Below are positions 39,982 to 64,000 of a stretch of DNA of 64,000 nucleotides, piece after piece. Source of the stretch: Theodoxus fluviatilis (Eukaryota; Mollusca; Gastropoda; Cycloneritida; Neritidae); assembly GCA_034096865.1 (NCBI GenBank), contig JAWQFJ010026699.1:1-64000 (forward strand). Reading direction: 5' to 3'. A program made the translations under genes and the position numbers. Position 1 is the stretch's first letter. Each line of letters starts with the position of its first letter. The notes beneath the pieces were generated by a model, which did no database searches, was not told the DNA's origin, and was given only the letters and a program-made list of their open reading frames with translations.

Positions 39982-42003
39982 GTTTTCTGTGGCATGAGAC
40001 CCATGGACACCGTCTCTCTATAGGTCTTCTATGGTGAGACCCATGGACACCATCTCTCTATAGGTCTTCTATGGTGAGACCCATGGACACCATCTCTCTA
40101 TAGGTCTTCTGTGGCGAGAGTCCCATGGACACCATCTCTCTATAGGTCTACTGTGGTGAGGCCCATGGACACCATCTCTCTATAGGTCTTCTGTGGCGTG
40201 AGGACCATGGACACCGTCTCTCCATAGGTCTTCTGTGGCGTGAGGCCCATGGACACCGTCTCTCCGTAGGTCTTCTGTGGTGAGGCCCATGGTCACCATC
40301 TCTCCATAGGTCTTCTGTGGCGTGAGTCCCATGGACACCATCTCTCTATAGGTCTTCTGTGGCATGAGGCCCATGGACACCATCTCTCTATAGGTCTTCT
40401 GTGGCATGAGGCCCATGGACACCATCTCTCTATAGGTCTTCTGTGGCATGAGGCCCATGGACACCATCTCTCTATAGGTCTTCTGTGGCATGAGGCCCAT
40501 GGACACCATCTCTCTATAGGTCTTCTAAGGTGTGAGACCCATGGACACCATTTCTCCATAGGTCTTCTGTGGCATGAGGCCCATGGACACTGTCTCTCCA
40601 TAGGTCTTCTATGGCATGAGACCCATGGACACCATCTCTCTATAGGTCTTCTGTGGTGAGGCCCATGGACACCATCTCTCCATAGGTCTTCTGTGGCATG
40701 AGTCCCATGGACACCATCTCTCTATAGGTCTTCTGTGGCATGAGACCCATGGACACCATCTCTCTTTAGGTCTTCTGTGGTGAGGCCCATGGACACCATC
40801 TCTCTATAGGTCTTCTGTGGCGTGAGGACCATGGACACCGTCTCTCTATAGGTCTTCTGTGGCATGAGACCCATGGACACCATCTCTCTATTGGTCTTCT
40901 GTGGTGAGGCCCATTGACACCATCTCTCTATAGGTCTTCTGTAGCGTGAGTCCTATGGACACCATCTCTCTATAGGTCTTCTGTGGCGTGATGACCATGG
41001 ACACCGTCTCTTTATAGGTCCTTCTGTGGCATGAGGCCCATGGACACCATCTCTCCATAGGTCTTCTGTGGCATGAGACCCATGGACACCATCTCTCTAT
41101 AGGTCTACTGTGGTGAGGCCCATGGACACCATCTCTCAGTAGGTCTTCTGTGGCATGAGGCCTTTGGACACCGTCTCTCCGTAGGTCTTCTGTGGTGAGG
41201 CCCATGGTCACCATCTCTCCATAGGTCTTCTGTGGCGTGAGTCCCATGGACACCATCTCTCTATAGGTCTTCTGTGGCATGAGGCCCATGGACACCATCT
41301 CTCTATAGGTCTTCTGTGGCATGAGGCCCATGGACACCATCTCTCTATAGGTCTTCTGTGGCATGAGGCCCATGGACACCATCTCTCTATAGGTCTTCTG
41401 TGGCATGAGGCCCATGGACACCATCTCTCTATAGGTCTTCTAAGGTGTGAGACCCATGGACACCATTTCTCCATAGGTCTTCTGTGGCATGAGGCCCATG
41501 GACACTGTCTCTCCATAGGTCTTCTATGGCATGAGACCCATGGACACCATCTCTCTATTGGTCTTCTGTGGTGAGGCCCATGGACACCATCTCTCCATAG
41601 GTCTTCTGTGGCATGAGGCCCATGGACACCGTCTCTCCATAGGTCTTCTGTGGCATGAGACCCACGGACACCATCTCTCCATAGGTCTTCTGTATCATGA
41701 GGCCCATGGACACCATCTCTCTATAGGTCTTCTGTGGCATGAGGCCCATGGTCACCATCTCTCTATAGGTCTTCTGTGGTGAGGCCCATGGACACCATCT
41801 CTCCATAGGTCTTCTGTGGCATGAGACCCACGGACACTGTCTCTCCATAGGTCTTCTGTGGCATAAGACCCATGGACCCTTCTATGGCGGGGCCCACAAT
41901 TGCCTGACGTGAGGCCCATGGACACCGTCTCTCCATAGGTCTTCTGTGGTGAGGCGCATGGACACCGTCTCTCCGTAGGTCTTCTGTGGCGGGGTCCACA
42001 ATT

Positions 42004-43224
42004 GCCTGGAGCAGTATTCAGACTGCCCCATATTCTTTGTGTACGTATGGTCAGTTTCTAAAAATCAGTGTGGAAGTGAAGTGTCTTATTTGATACAAAG
42101 TTGTAATAAGCAGAAATGTTTGTATTCTACTGGATTTGATATAAAAAATAACATTGTGAAGGGTAATTTTGTCTCTTTTTATACATAACTTGTCTTTCAA
42201 TGAAATTCGGAAGTGAAAATGACTGAGTATATCAGTAGCCCCAAAAGCTCCATTACCACGGATTCCCACTGACAAGAAGAGCCAGGGTTTCTGCGGTCAT
42301 TAAAAACTTGGAAAAGTTGAGAAATTTCCAATATTTTTCAAGGTTCTTGAAAAGTTCAGAAATTTTGGCTAAAACTGAAAGGTCATGGAAAAGTTAGTAA
42401 ATTTCTGCATCGGCCAAAGTTATTTTCAATCGTGCTTATCAGAGTGCCAACTTTTTCACCTTTGAATGTTTTCCTGTCTTTTCATGCTTTTAGTTTATCC
42501 AGATTTTAATTTCATCTCTAGCAGTGCGAAACAATGGTAAATTCTCACAGATTTGTGCAAGAAAATGTCATTGGATTTTTCAAGAAGTCATGGAAAAGTT
42601 GTGAAATTTGTTTCTTGAAAGTCTGCAGGAACCCTGAAGATCATTCACAAAAAGGTGCTGTGTGTGATTCTCCTTGAAATTTTTGTCGGAGGTGACTTCT
42701 GTGTGTATGGCACTGGGATGGAGACACAGATGTATTTTGTACAGGTTGAGAATGTTATTAAACATAACATTTAATCAGTGCCTAATAACGAGGCTTAGTG
42801 AATAAGCACTTTATTTAGACATATTTAATGCTTTTTGGCTTCTTTTATTGAAAACTGCATAGCAGTTTTTTGTTTTCTCCTCAAAATGGGATGGGATGAC
42901 TTATGAGGAAGTCTGCAGGTGGCATTATATTATTTGGTATAAATTCAAGATTTCAACAAGGAAAAGTTCTCGCAGAATCTCAAGACGATGTAAACAAATT
43001 TGCCACAAAAGGGAGCCAAGGTAAAGTGGAATCTTGGAGATTTTACAATGTATATTAGTCAATAATTACCAGGAAGGAAAGTTATTTATAGGGTGTTCCT
43101 TTACGTTCGTACCTTTACAGTCGACACTGGATTGCACAGGAGTTCATTACTTGAGTTACATCAAGTGAATACACGTGATTGTTGCATAATTAAAACAAGA
43201 AAAAGGTATTAAGCTCTTTGCTGT
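42004..43224. other. Ldh_2 3' flank
   Basis: No gene recognised apart from the TIR element at 42283-42635. The Ldh_2 3' UTR probably ends somewhere here or beyond; an AATAAA is present near 43583 (GTAATAAACAAG). Confidence 0.4.
42283..42635. mobile_element. Short TIR element (CAGGGTTNCTGC ends)
   Basis: Begins CAGGGTTTCTGCGG and ends CTGCAGGAACCCTG (inverse with two mismatches), 353 bp, A/T-rich inside with repeated GAAAAGTT. Ends resemble hAT-type MITEs; a clean 8-bp duplication was not found. Confidence 0.55.
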
Positions 43225-43519
43225 TGTGGCAGGAATGCCGAGAAATGCCCCGACCCCGAGGGAGGGCACGCGAATTGGCCCAGGGCTCCGGGTAAGAGCC
43301 AGATAAAAGAGCTAGAACATATTAAAAAGGCTTCTCACCTTAGTCGCTCGACGCTTGTCACTGTATCTTCAATTATGCACCCCGGTCACCGGTGATGCTG
43401 CCTTTTATACGTGCTCACCCAACCAATCCAATTGGCTCTTACGGGTGAGCACTAATCGGTGGTTTCGACAGGTCGATCGCCCATTCCAAGGGCGGTAACT
43501 AGGAGCGCCTCCTGCCACA
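43225..43519. mobile_element. Solo LTR, 295 bp
   Basis: TGTGGCAGGAATG at the left and CCTCCTGCCACA at the right (TG...CA, with inverted TGTGGCAGG termini), flanked by CTGT at 43221-43224 and 43520-43523. Contains TATA-like CTTTTATAC and AGATAAAAG. Orientation not determined. Confidence 0.75.
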
Positions 43520-43523
43520 CTGT

Positions 43524-45692
43524 TATAAAGCAGATTGCTGGGTTACTGAGAGTTTCAGTATTTTATTTGTTATCAAAGCTGTAATAAACAAGTGAACATA
43601 CATGTATCTTAGTTTGTGATTTTATTACATTTTGAACGAGTTTAATAAATACCTATGAAATTGTGGTGTATTCCTGGAAATATGATATATCAAACCTTTT
43701 ATTCTTCTGCAGTCTATAGCCCAAAATAGAATTATGAAAGACATCTTTGTCTGCCAGTGCTAATGAACAAAACAGAACAGCTTATTTGTCGAAGGTCATG
43801 AGACCATTACAAAAGGAGGTATACCTCAACCAGCAGCAAAAGTGGATGCACTCGTCTTGTCATACTCACTCCCTTGATGCTCTGGCCAGTGCCACACCTC
43901 ACACACTTCTAGCACGCCATACTTCAGGGTCAAAGCTTTCTCGAGTTCACAGTGAATGTATGTCCCAATCTATGGACAGTCCGTGGCAACACGAGTCAAA
44001 CTGTAAAGCTGTGAAGAATCAATCGCCTGGTGCACATCCATCTATTCCACTTTTTCTTATCAGTCTTTTGTGCACGTACGACATAAAGGAAAGAGAAGCT
44101 TATCTTGACATCACATGTAAAGCTCGATTCTCTTGTGTGTATTCGTGGAAAAGGGGTAATATAACCAATGCAGAGGTGTGTGTAAAAGGATATTGTGCGG
44201 GTGACTGACATACTATGGTGTGTTACAATAGGTGCAGTGGAGTGGGGGTCCCGTCTGCAGATGTGTAAACTGAGCACAGTGGATTTTTACCACGATGGAC
44301 TGCTTGTCTAGTGCTGAGTGGGATAAAAGAGTGGGGACTATATGAAGATGGGAGTTGAGAAGGTAGATGATTGATTTCATGCTTGTAAGGTGGTGTGTGT
44401 CAGTCAGTGTCTTTCCTCCGTGCGCATAATGGGTGAACGAGAAGAGGAACGTGGACTGCTGTTCTCCGTGTGTGTAGCTTCAGAATTTCGATTTTGAGGA
44501 CACTTCCAAATGTACTCGGACTTCGTGAGTAGTGTGAACAATGGAAGGAAGTGGTGTGTGACTGGAGTCTGGAGGCTAGCCTTGTACTGATGACCAGCTA
44601 TGGAACATGTCCCCTGAGGATCTCCAGCGGAGTTTGGAGGGGTCCCTGGGGGTGGTCCCCCTGCGAGGCGGGGTCAGGGGTGAACCTGGCACCGTAAGGA
44701 TGGATGGCTGGGTGGTCCGCCGCGCCTCCGGTTGGATTCCTGCGCAGTGTTGTCAACCCACCAGTGGCGTCTCTCGGGGATGATAGGGCGAGAAAGATTT
44801 CTGAGAGGGTCGGAGTGAGCGGGGATGCAGCCCTAGTGCGGACAGCACGTGGCAGCCGGCGTGTGTGCAAAGGTGTATGACGGGTGGGGGACATTGGAGA
44901 TCAAAGTGGGTGTTGTCGTGTGGAAGACGTATATATGCTCACGGGTTGGATGATCAAAGTGAATCAAGTGAGCGGAGGGCAGAAACGAGTTGAGCGGCAG
45001 AAGTCAACGAGTCCAGTGTGAGTGCGAAGGAGTTTGCTGAAAAGGCCAATGAGTGCAAACAACCAGTCATAGGAGCGGGCTGGCTAGGGCGGAGAAGCGA
45101 CTGGTGGGATAAGGATCAGACTGATCTGTATGGGCGCAGCTCACGTGAATACATAAATGTGCAAATTATGAAGCTGAGTTGACAGATACAATCACGCTAC
45201 TGCCACTAATACTAACACACGCTGTCTAGCAGATGGCACGGAGGAGAGCTACGGAAAGATCTCTCCACAAAAGGTTACACTGAAGCTAAAAAAGTGGACT
45301 GATTTTATGGGTCTCTGCAAAAGGATGTTTTTGCAGTTGGCACATCTGGATAATTTAAAAAAATAATATTTTAACAGATACATGTATACAAGACAGTTAA
45401 AAACGATATCTTTAGCAAGTCAGAATCATCAAATAATCACAGCATCAACAACAAAAACAAGACTAAGGCAAATTCCAAATGGTATGGAAGCACAGGAGTG
45501 TGGTAAGTGGTGATGCCAGTGGGAGTGGTTTGCTTGACTTTGAGTCCCCAGGCTGAGCACCACAGCGGTGTTGTTGAGCAATGGAATGGGTGAGCAAGTA
45601 AATGGGTGGTATCACTGGGGACCAGCCAGATTCAGCCTCCCGAGATGTTTCAACTTTACATCTCATTGTGACAAGGAATCCCTCACCTCACC
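43524..45692. other. Intergenic region between convergent genes, nothing recognised
   Basis: A 153-codon open frame at 43747-44208 has no recognisable domain, start context or composition bias and is not called. The rest is unique-looking sequence; part is likely 3' UTR of PIGG. Confidence 0.5.
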
Positions 45693-46010
45693 AGGAATGA
45701 CACTATCACAGCCTTCATGGTTTCTCTTGGTGAGACCTGATCCTGCATGCCAGCACCGACAGGAGGAGGCAGGAATGACAGCCTTCATGGTTTCTCTTGG
45801 TGAGTCCTGATCCTGCATGCCAGCACAGACAGGAGGAGGCAGGAATGACACTATCACAGCCTTCATGGTTTCTCTTGGTGAGACCTGATCCTGCATGCCA
45901 GCACCGACAGGAGGAGGCAGGAATGACAGCCTTCATGGTTTCTCTTGGTGAGACCTGATCCTGCATGCCAGCACCGACAGGAGGAGGCAGGAATGACACT
46001 ATCACAGCCT

Positions 46011-59496
<13,486 letters not shown>

Positions 59497-59508
59497 CTGC
59501 AATCACAG

Positions 59509-60718
59509 GTGTGCAGTCTGACAGTGACGAGCTTGCCATCCACACTGGGAGCTGCAGGACAAGCACGTCACACGCACAAGATGATGCAAGTCTGACAGTG
59601 CAAGTCTGACAGTGACGAGCTTGCCACCCACACTGGGAGCTGCAGGACAAGCACGTCACACGCACAAGATGATGCAAGTCTGACAGTGACAAGCTTGCCA
59701 CCCACTCTGGGAGCTGCAGGACAAGCACGTCACACGCACAAGATGATGCAAGTCTGACAGTGACGAGCTTGCCACCCACACTGGGAGCTGCAGGACAAGC
59801 ACGTCACACGCACAAGATGATGCAAGTCTGACAGTGACGAGCTTGCCACCCACACTAGGAGCTGCAGGACAAGCACGTCACACGCACAACATGATGCAAG
59901 TCTGACAGTGACAAGCTTGCCACCCACTCTGGGAGCTGCAGGACAAGCACGCCACATGCACAAGATGATGCAAGTCTGACAGTGACAAGCTTGCCACCCA
60001 CTCTGGGAGCTGCAGGACAAGCACGCCACACGCACAAGATGATGCAAGTCTGACAGTGACAAGCTTGCCACCCACTCTGGGAGCTGCAGGACAAGCATGC
60101 CACACGCACAAGATGATGCAAGTCTGACAGTGACGAGCTTGCCACCCACACTGGGAGCTGCAGGACAAGCACGCCACACGCACAAGATGATGCAAGTCTG
60201 ACAGTGCAAGTCTGACAGTGCAAGTCTGACAGTGACAAGCACGCCACACGCACAAGATGATGCAAGTCTGACAGTGCAAGTCTGACAGTGCAAGTCTGAC
60301 AGTGCAAGTCTGACAGTGACGAGCTTGCCACCCACACTGGGAGCTGCAGGACAAGCACGCCACACGCACAAGATGATGCAAGTCTGACAGTGCAAGTCTG
60401 ACAGTGACGAGCTTGCCACCCACACTAGGAGCTGCAGGACAAGCACGCCACACGCACAAGATGATGCAAGTCTGACAGTGCAAGTCTGACAGTGACGAGC
60501 TTGCCACCCACACTAGGAGCTGCAGGACAAGCACGCCACATGCACAAGATGATGCAAGTCTGACAGTGACGAGCTTGCCACCCACACTGGGAGCTGCAGG
60601 ACAAGCACGCCACACGCACAAGATGATGCAAGTCTGATGGTGACGAGCTTGCCACCCACACTGGGAGCTGCCGGACAAGCACGTCACACGCACAAGATGA
60701 TGCAAGTCTGACGGTGCA
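59509..60718. repeat. 74-bp minisatellite upstream of PIGG exon A
   Basis: About 15 copies of a 74-bp unit (GTGACGAGCTTGCCACCCAC, GGGAGCTGCAGGACAAGCAC, GATGATGCAAGTCTGACA) plus 14-bp GTGCAAGTCTGACA insertions. It begins 13 nt beyond the exon A acceptor. Confidence 0.97.
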
Positions 60719-60989
60719 TGTGCAGACTGCGCAGTTTGAACCACAGCTGGGTCTAGATGACCTGACCCTGTCCCAGTGCCACCCAGGGGTCCCTCCAACT
60801 GCCTGGGGTCACTCTGTCTGAACTTCCGTGCGGGTTGGGGGTAAAATAAAGAGACCCACCCGATCGCCCTACTGGATTCATACGAGGCAAATAACTGGGA
60901 ATACTGTGACTTAGCTTCCTCTTCTTCTCACCAGCTCCAATGGTTTTCGTGATCAGTGGCTTGACATGGCCTACACAGGCTGATAGGCT

Positions 60990-61193
60990 CTATAAAACTC
61001 CACCACCATCACCATCATCATCATCATCATCATCGTCGTCGTCGTGATCACCATCACTATCATCATCATCATCACCATCATCGTCGTGTCATCGTCATCG
61101 TGATTACCATCATCATTATCATCGTCGTGATCACCATCACCATCATCATCATCATCACCATCATCGTCATGTCAATGTCATCGTGATTACCAT

Positions 61194-61236
<43 letters not shown>

Positions 61237-61318
61237 GTGATCACCATCATCATCATCGTGATCACCATCACCATCACCGTGTCATTGTCATCGGGATTAT
61301 CATCACCACCATCATCAC

Positions 61319-61364
<46 letters not shown>

Positions 61365-61477
61365 GTCATCATCACCATCATCATCATCATCACCATCATC
61401 ATCATCATTGTCACCATCACCATCAACATCATCCCCATACCACTACCACCACCACCACCACCACCACCACCACCATT

Positions 61478-61518
<41 letters not shown>

Positions 61519-61588
61519 TTTCATCACCTCTGCCACCATCACCACCACCACCACCACCACCACCACCACCACCACCACCACCACCACC

Positions 61589-61650
<62 letters not shown>

Positions 61651-61652
61651 TG
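60990..61652. repeat. CAT/CAC trinucleotide tract
   Basis: About 650 bp of (CAT)n and (CAC)n with CGT interruptions. Poly-His, poly-Ser and poly-Met frames here are artefacts. Confidence 0.97.
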
Positions 61653-61707
61653 AAATACTGGACCAGGTCCTGAAAGAACAGTAGCCATGGGTTTCAGCTG
61701 ATGAATG

Positions 61708-61790
61708 TTGGAGTGGGTGGGGGTTAAGGTGGGGGTTGGGTTGGGGGGGTGGGGGTGGGTGGTGGGGGTGGGTGGTGGGGGGCATCAAGC
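61708..61790. repeat. G-rich GGGGTGGGT tract
   Basis: Runs of GGGTGGGGGT on the plus strand; a possible G-quadruplex former. Confidence 0.8.
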
Positions 61791-61861
61791 AGCTCAAGCA
61801 GCATGTTTTTTTGTTACACATTTTTCTCTGCTCTTAATTAAGAAGTACTGGCTAGTACAAC

Positions 61862-62244
61862 GAGCTGCAAGAGGTGCTGGATCAAGTACCAAAAAAAGAC
61901 ATCCTGGTCGTGCAGGGAGACTGGAATGCCAAAGTGGGAAGCGACGCAAAGAACGATTGGCATGACGTTTGTGGACAGTACAGCAACACAGATACCAACG
62001 ACAGAGGCCTGAGACTCCTGGAGTTCGTCAGCTACAACGACCTTATACTGGCAAACACTCTTGGCCCGCACAAGACGTCCCGACAGTGAACTTGGCACCA
62101 CCCAAATGGACAGCACCACAGTCAAGTTGATTACATCTTAGTAAAGAAGCGCTTCAAGTCCAGCATTAACATCGCAAAGACATGAAGCTTTCCAGGAGCA
62201 GACATTGGAAGCGACCACGACTTGCTGATGATGAACTTCCGCCT
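61862..62244 (+). pseudogene. LINE apurinic/apyrimidinic-type endonuclease, fragment
   Basis: ILVVQGDWNAKVG (GDWNA is the conserved AP-endonuclease block), then NDRGLRLLEFVSYNDLILAN, VDYILVKKRFKSSIN and PGADIGSDHDLLMM (the SDHDL catalytic motif). Two in-frame TGA codons (after TSRQ at about 62086 and after IAKT at about 62183) disable it. Confidence 0.88.
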
Positions 62245-63295
62245 CATTCAGCGTGGCTGAGACTAGTGAATATAGTCTCAGCAACAGGTTGGTCCCGTGA
62301 TAGCCTTAATTCTTCCATAACATGCATACCACCGTTCTGAACACAGAGTCTCGGCCACGCTGAATGGCATATCACATCGTGAGTGTATTCCTCCGTTTGT
62401 TGTGATACACTCGATACTGGCAGCCATGTTTTCGTCAATTCATTTTCTAAACATCGATTTCCCATGAATGTAAAACTTGTATGCGGTAAAATTCGAATCA
62501 CAAGAGTGTAATATTGTGAACTCTACTAATTATAAGGACTTTGAATACAACAGCAATATTTATACTTCATTGAGCGAGTAAGGCAACCAATCCCGTCTGC
62601 ATAATCTTCGATACACACAGAAACCCACTGAGTTCTTTTGCTGAAGAGGAATCATTAATTTAATGTATGCTTAGAAGGATTAAACTTAGAAAAACTGCTT
62701 CTGAGCTATCCGATAATATCGAACTTCGGAATCGGATGGATTCCTACAGAAGAAACTCCCATTCGATTAATGTTCAACACAGACGGAATGTAGGTTAAAT
62801 CACTTACTGACTCCATCAGTCGATACACGAATGATCGAAGTGTGGAGCTCCTCAAACAGTGAGAAGGCAGTTAGACCACAGGTTCCGGCCAGAAAGCATT
62901 TACTTGCAAGAATATAACCATAGATTCACGAAACCAGCCCGGACCCATAGGAATCCTTTTCGCTGCGTTTATAGTAGGTCCAAAGATCGCGTGCATTACT
63001 ATATACACAATCGCACGTGCTCAAGGCAGTTTGCAACCTTATAGACATGTTCGCGCTAAAAGTAGTTCTGAAATGATTTCCTGAAAATCTCATAGATTAG
63101 TTTTATTAGAACACCAAATTTGTGTTTATCTATCGGGATAAATAATTGGAGTGAAATAGAATCGCCTCTTTTTACTTTCAATGGTCTTCTAATCTGTAAT
63201 CATGTTGAATTTTGAATGGTAGAATCATTGGAATGTGGAGCCGAAGTCACGTGACCAACCTGTGTCAGAGATACTATGTCTCTGTGTTCAGAATG
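62245..63295. mobile_element. 1051-bp element inserted in the LINE, 9-bp target duplication
   Basis: Flanked by a perfect CTTCCGCCT at 62236-62244 and 63296-63304. Ends CATTCAGCGTGGC and GAATG, with a subterminal inverted pair (AACAGGTTGGTCCCGTGA near 62282, TCACGTGACCAACCTGT near 63248) and a left-end foldback (GCGTGGCTGAGAC with its inverse near 62350-62366). No transposase recognised. A 9-bp duplication suggests a Mutator-like source. Confidence 0.85.
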
Positions 63296-63304
63296 CTTCC
63301 GCCT

Positions 63305-64000
63305 GAGACTTAAAAAAAATCAGCAAGCAGAAAGGTACCAGGCTCAGATTTGACCTTGAAAGGTTGAAAGACCCTGAGGTTGATGTCCTTCAAAGCGATG
63401 ATTGGAGGGAAGTTTGCACCGCTTTTAGTTCTGGGTGACGAAGAGGGCCTCGACACAGTGACCAACATCTCCAATGAGGCAGTGATAGAGACAGCCGGCC
63501 AGTTATTAGGAAAACACCACCCAACAAAGAAACCATGGGTCACTGCAGAAATTTTGAACATGTGCGACGAGAGAAGGGAACTGAAGAAAAAGAAGGGTAC
63601 AGCAGATGGAGCAAGTAAGTACAGAGAGGCCAACAACAGGGTCAAGAAGGCCATGAAAAGTGCCAAGGAGGAGTGGATCAAACAGCAATGTGATGCAGTT
63701 GAGGAGAACCTCCAGAAGAATAACACCAAGAAAGCATACCAGATAGTCAAAGACCTTACAGCGACCAAACAAGGGCGGGTCAACACCATACAAGACAAGA
63801 GCGGGATTTGTCTCACAGAAGAACGCGAAATCATGAAACGCTGGACTGAGTACTGCTCTGAGCTGTACAACTATGACACCAAAGGAGATCATAAAGTACT
63901 GAACTGTCCTCAGACTACCGAGGAAGACAACTACTCAATTCTTCGAGAAGAGGTGGAGACAGCGGTTAAGTCCCTCAAGAAAGGGAAGTCAGCTGGGGTT
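63305..64000 (+). pseudogene. LINE inter-domain region and RT start, partial
   Basis: RLRFDLERLKDPEV, then after one frameshift near 63395 GGKFAPLLVLGDEEGLDTV, KKPWVTAEILNMCDERREL and finally EVETAVKSLKKGKSAG, the first RT block. The open frame continues to the right edge. Confidence 0.87.

Larger units (their letters stand above)
61854..64000 (+). mobile_element. RTE-like LINE, 5'-truncated, continues past the window
   Basis: Endonuclease C-terminal part (61862-62244) followed, after a 1051-bp inserted element, by the inter-domain region and the start of the reverse transcriptase (63305-64000). It begins inside the coding region at about 61854, typical 5' truncation. Several disabling changes are listed below. 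Clade placement (RTE/BovB-type) is by recalled motif resemblance. Confidence 0.85.

Noticed and set aside
40180..41848. Minus-strand frames of repeated MVSMGLMPQKTYRE
   Set aside because: The 42-bp unit is a multiple of 3 so a frame stays open; it is antisense to the Ldh_2 3' array with no other support.
43747..44208. 153-codon plus-strand open frame
   Set aside because: No domain, no repeat, no splice-compatible neighbours and amino-acid composition like random sequence.
59730..60798. Minus-strand frames of 167-306 codons (CQTCIILCVWRACPAAP repeats)
   Set aside because: 74-bp minisatellite in the intron upstream of PIGG exon A; not joined to exon frames.
61183..61653. Poly-Ser/poly-His frame of 156 codons
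   Set aside because: Pure translation of a CAT/CAC trinucleotide tract.

Overview
This is a eukaryotic, animal nuclear window with long introns, GT-AG splice sites, abundant micro- and minisatellites and many transposable elements. The gene content, the repeats dense in TCAAGGTCA half-sites and the mobile-element mix fit a lophotrochozoan, probably a mollusc and perhaps a gastropod. That taxonomic call is an inference. No bacterial operons, rRNA, tRNA or CRISPR features were seen.

Three host genes carry the coding content. (1) 2652-9790, minus strand: a complete BTB-BACK-Kelch gene in seven coding exons (611 codons), best matched to IPP, a CUL3-adaptor-type Kelch protein. (2) 11706-39981, plus strand: a complete 11-exon oxidoreductase of the malate/L-lactate dehydrogenase (Ldh_2) family, 395 codons, divergent from IPP. 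(3) 46011-59496, minus strand: the ten 3' exons (834 codons) of PIGG, the GPI ethanolamine phosphate transferase 2. It is convergent with the Ldh_2 gene, and its 5' exons lie beyond the window. Intron phases agree at every junction in all three genes.

Intron 3 of the Ldh_2 gene (14165-29682) holds a three-level nest. A 35/37-bp minisatellite (14697-16836 and 28874-29000) is split by a Penelope-like element with a GIY-YIG domain (16837-28873). That element is split in turn by a nearly intact Ty3/gypsy retrotransposon (18511-26989) with 1753-bp LTRs, a 5-bp target duplication and the unusual order integrase-before-reverse-transcriptase (Gmr1-like). Other mobile elements are a Tigger/pogo relic (10320-11176), several short TIR elements, two solo LTRs (43225-43519 and 50208-51995), a 581-bp foldback element (33632-34212) and a broken RTE-like LINE (61854 to the right edge) that is itself interrupted by a 1051-bp element.

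The most striking pattern is that many tandem arrays start exactly on exon edges. Units repeat the last codons plus the stop (Ldh_2 gene, PIGG, and on a small scale IPP), the last exon bases plus the 5' splice site (PIGG exons ending at 52865, 57816 and 58801), or a 3' splice site (Ldh_2 exon 10). This leaves dozens of decoy splice sites and stop-bearing exon ends beside real exons. Region 43520-45690 and much of 390-2600 contain nothing I recognise.
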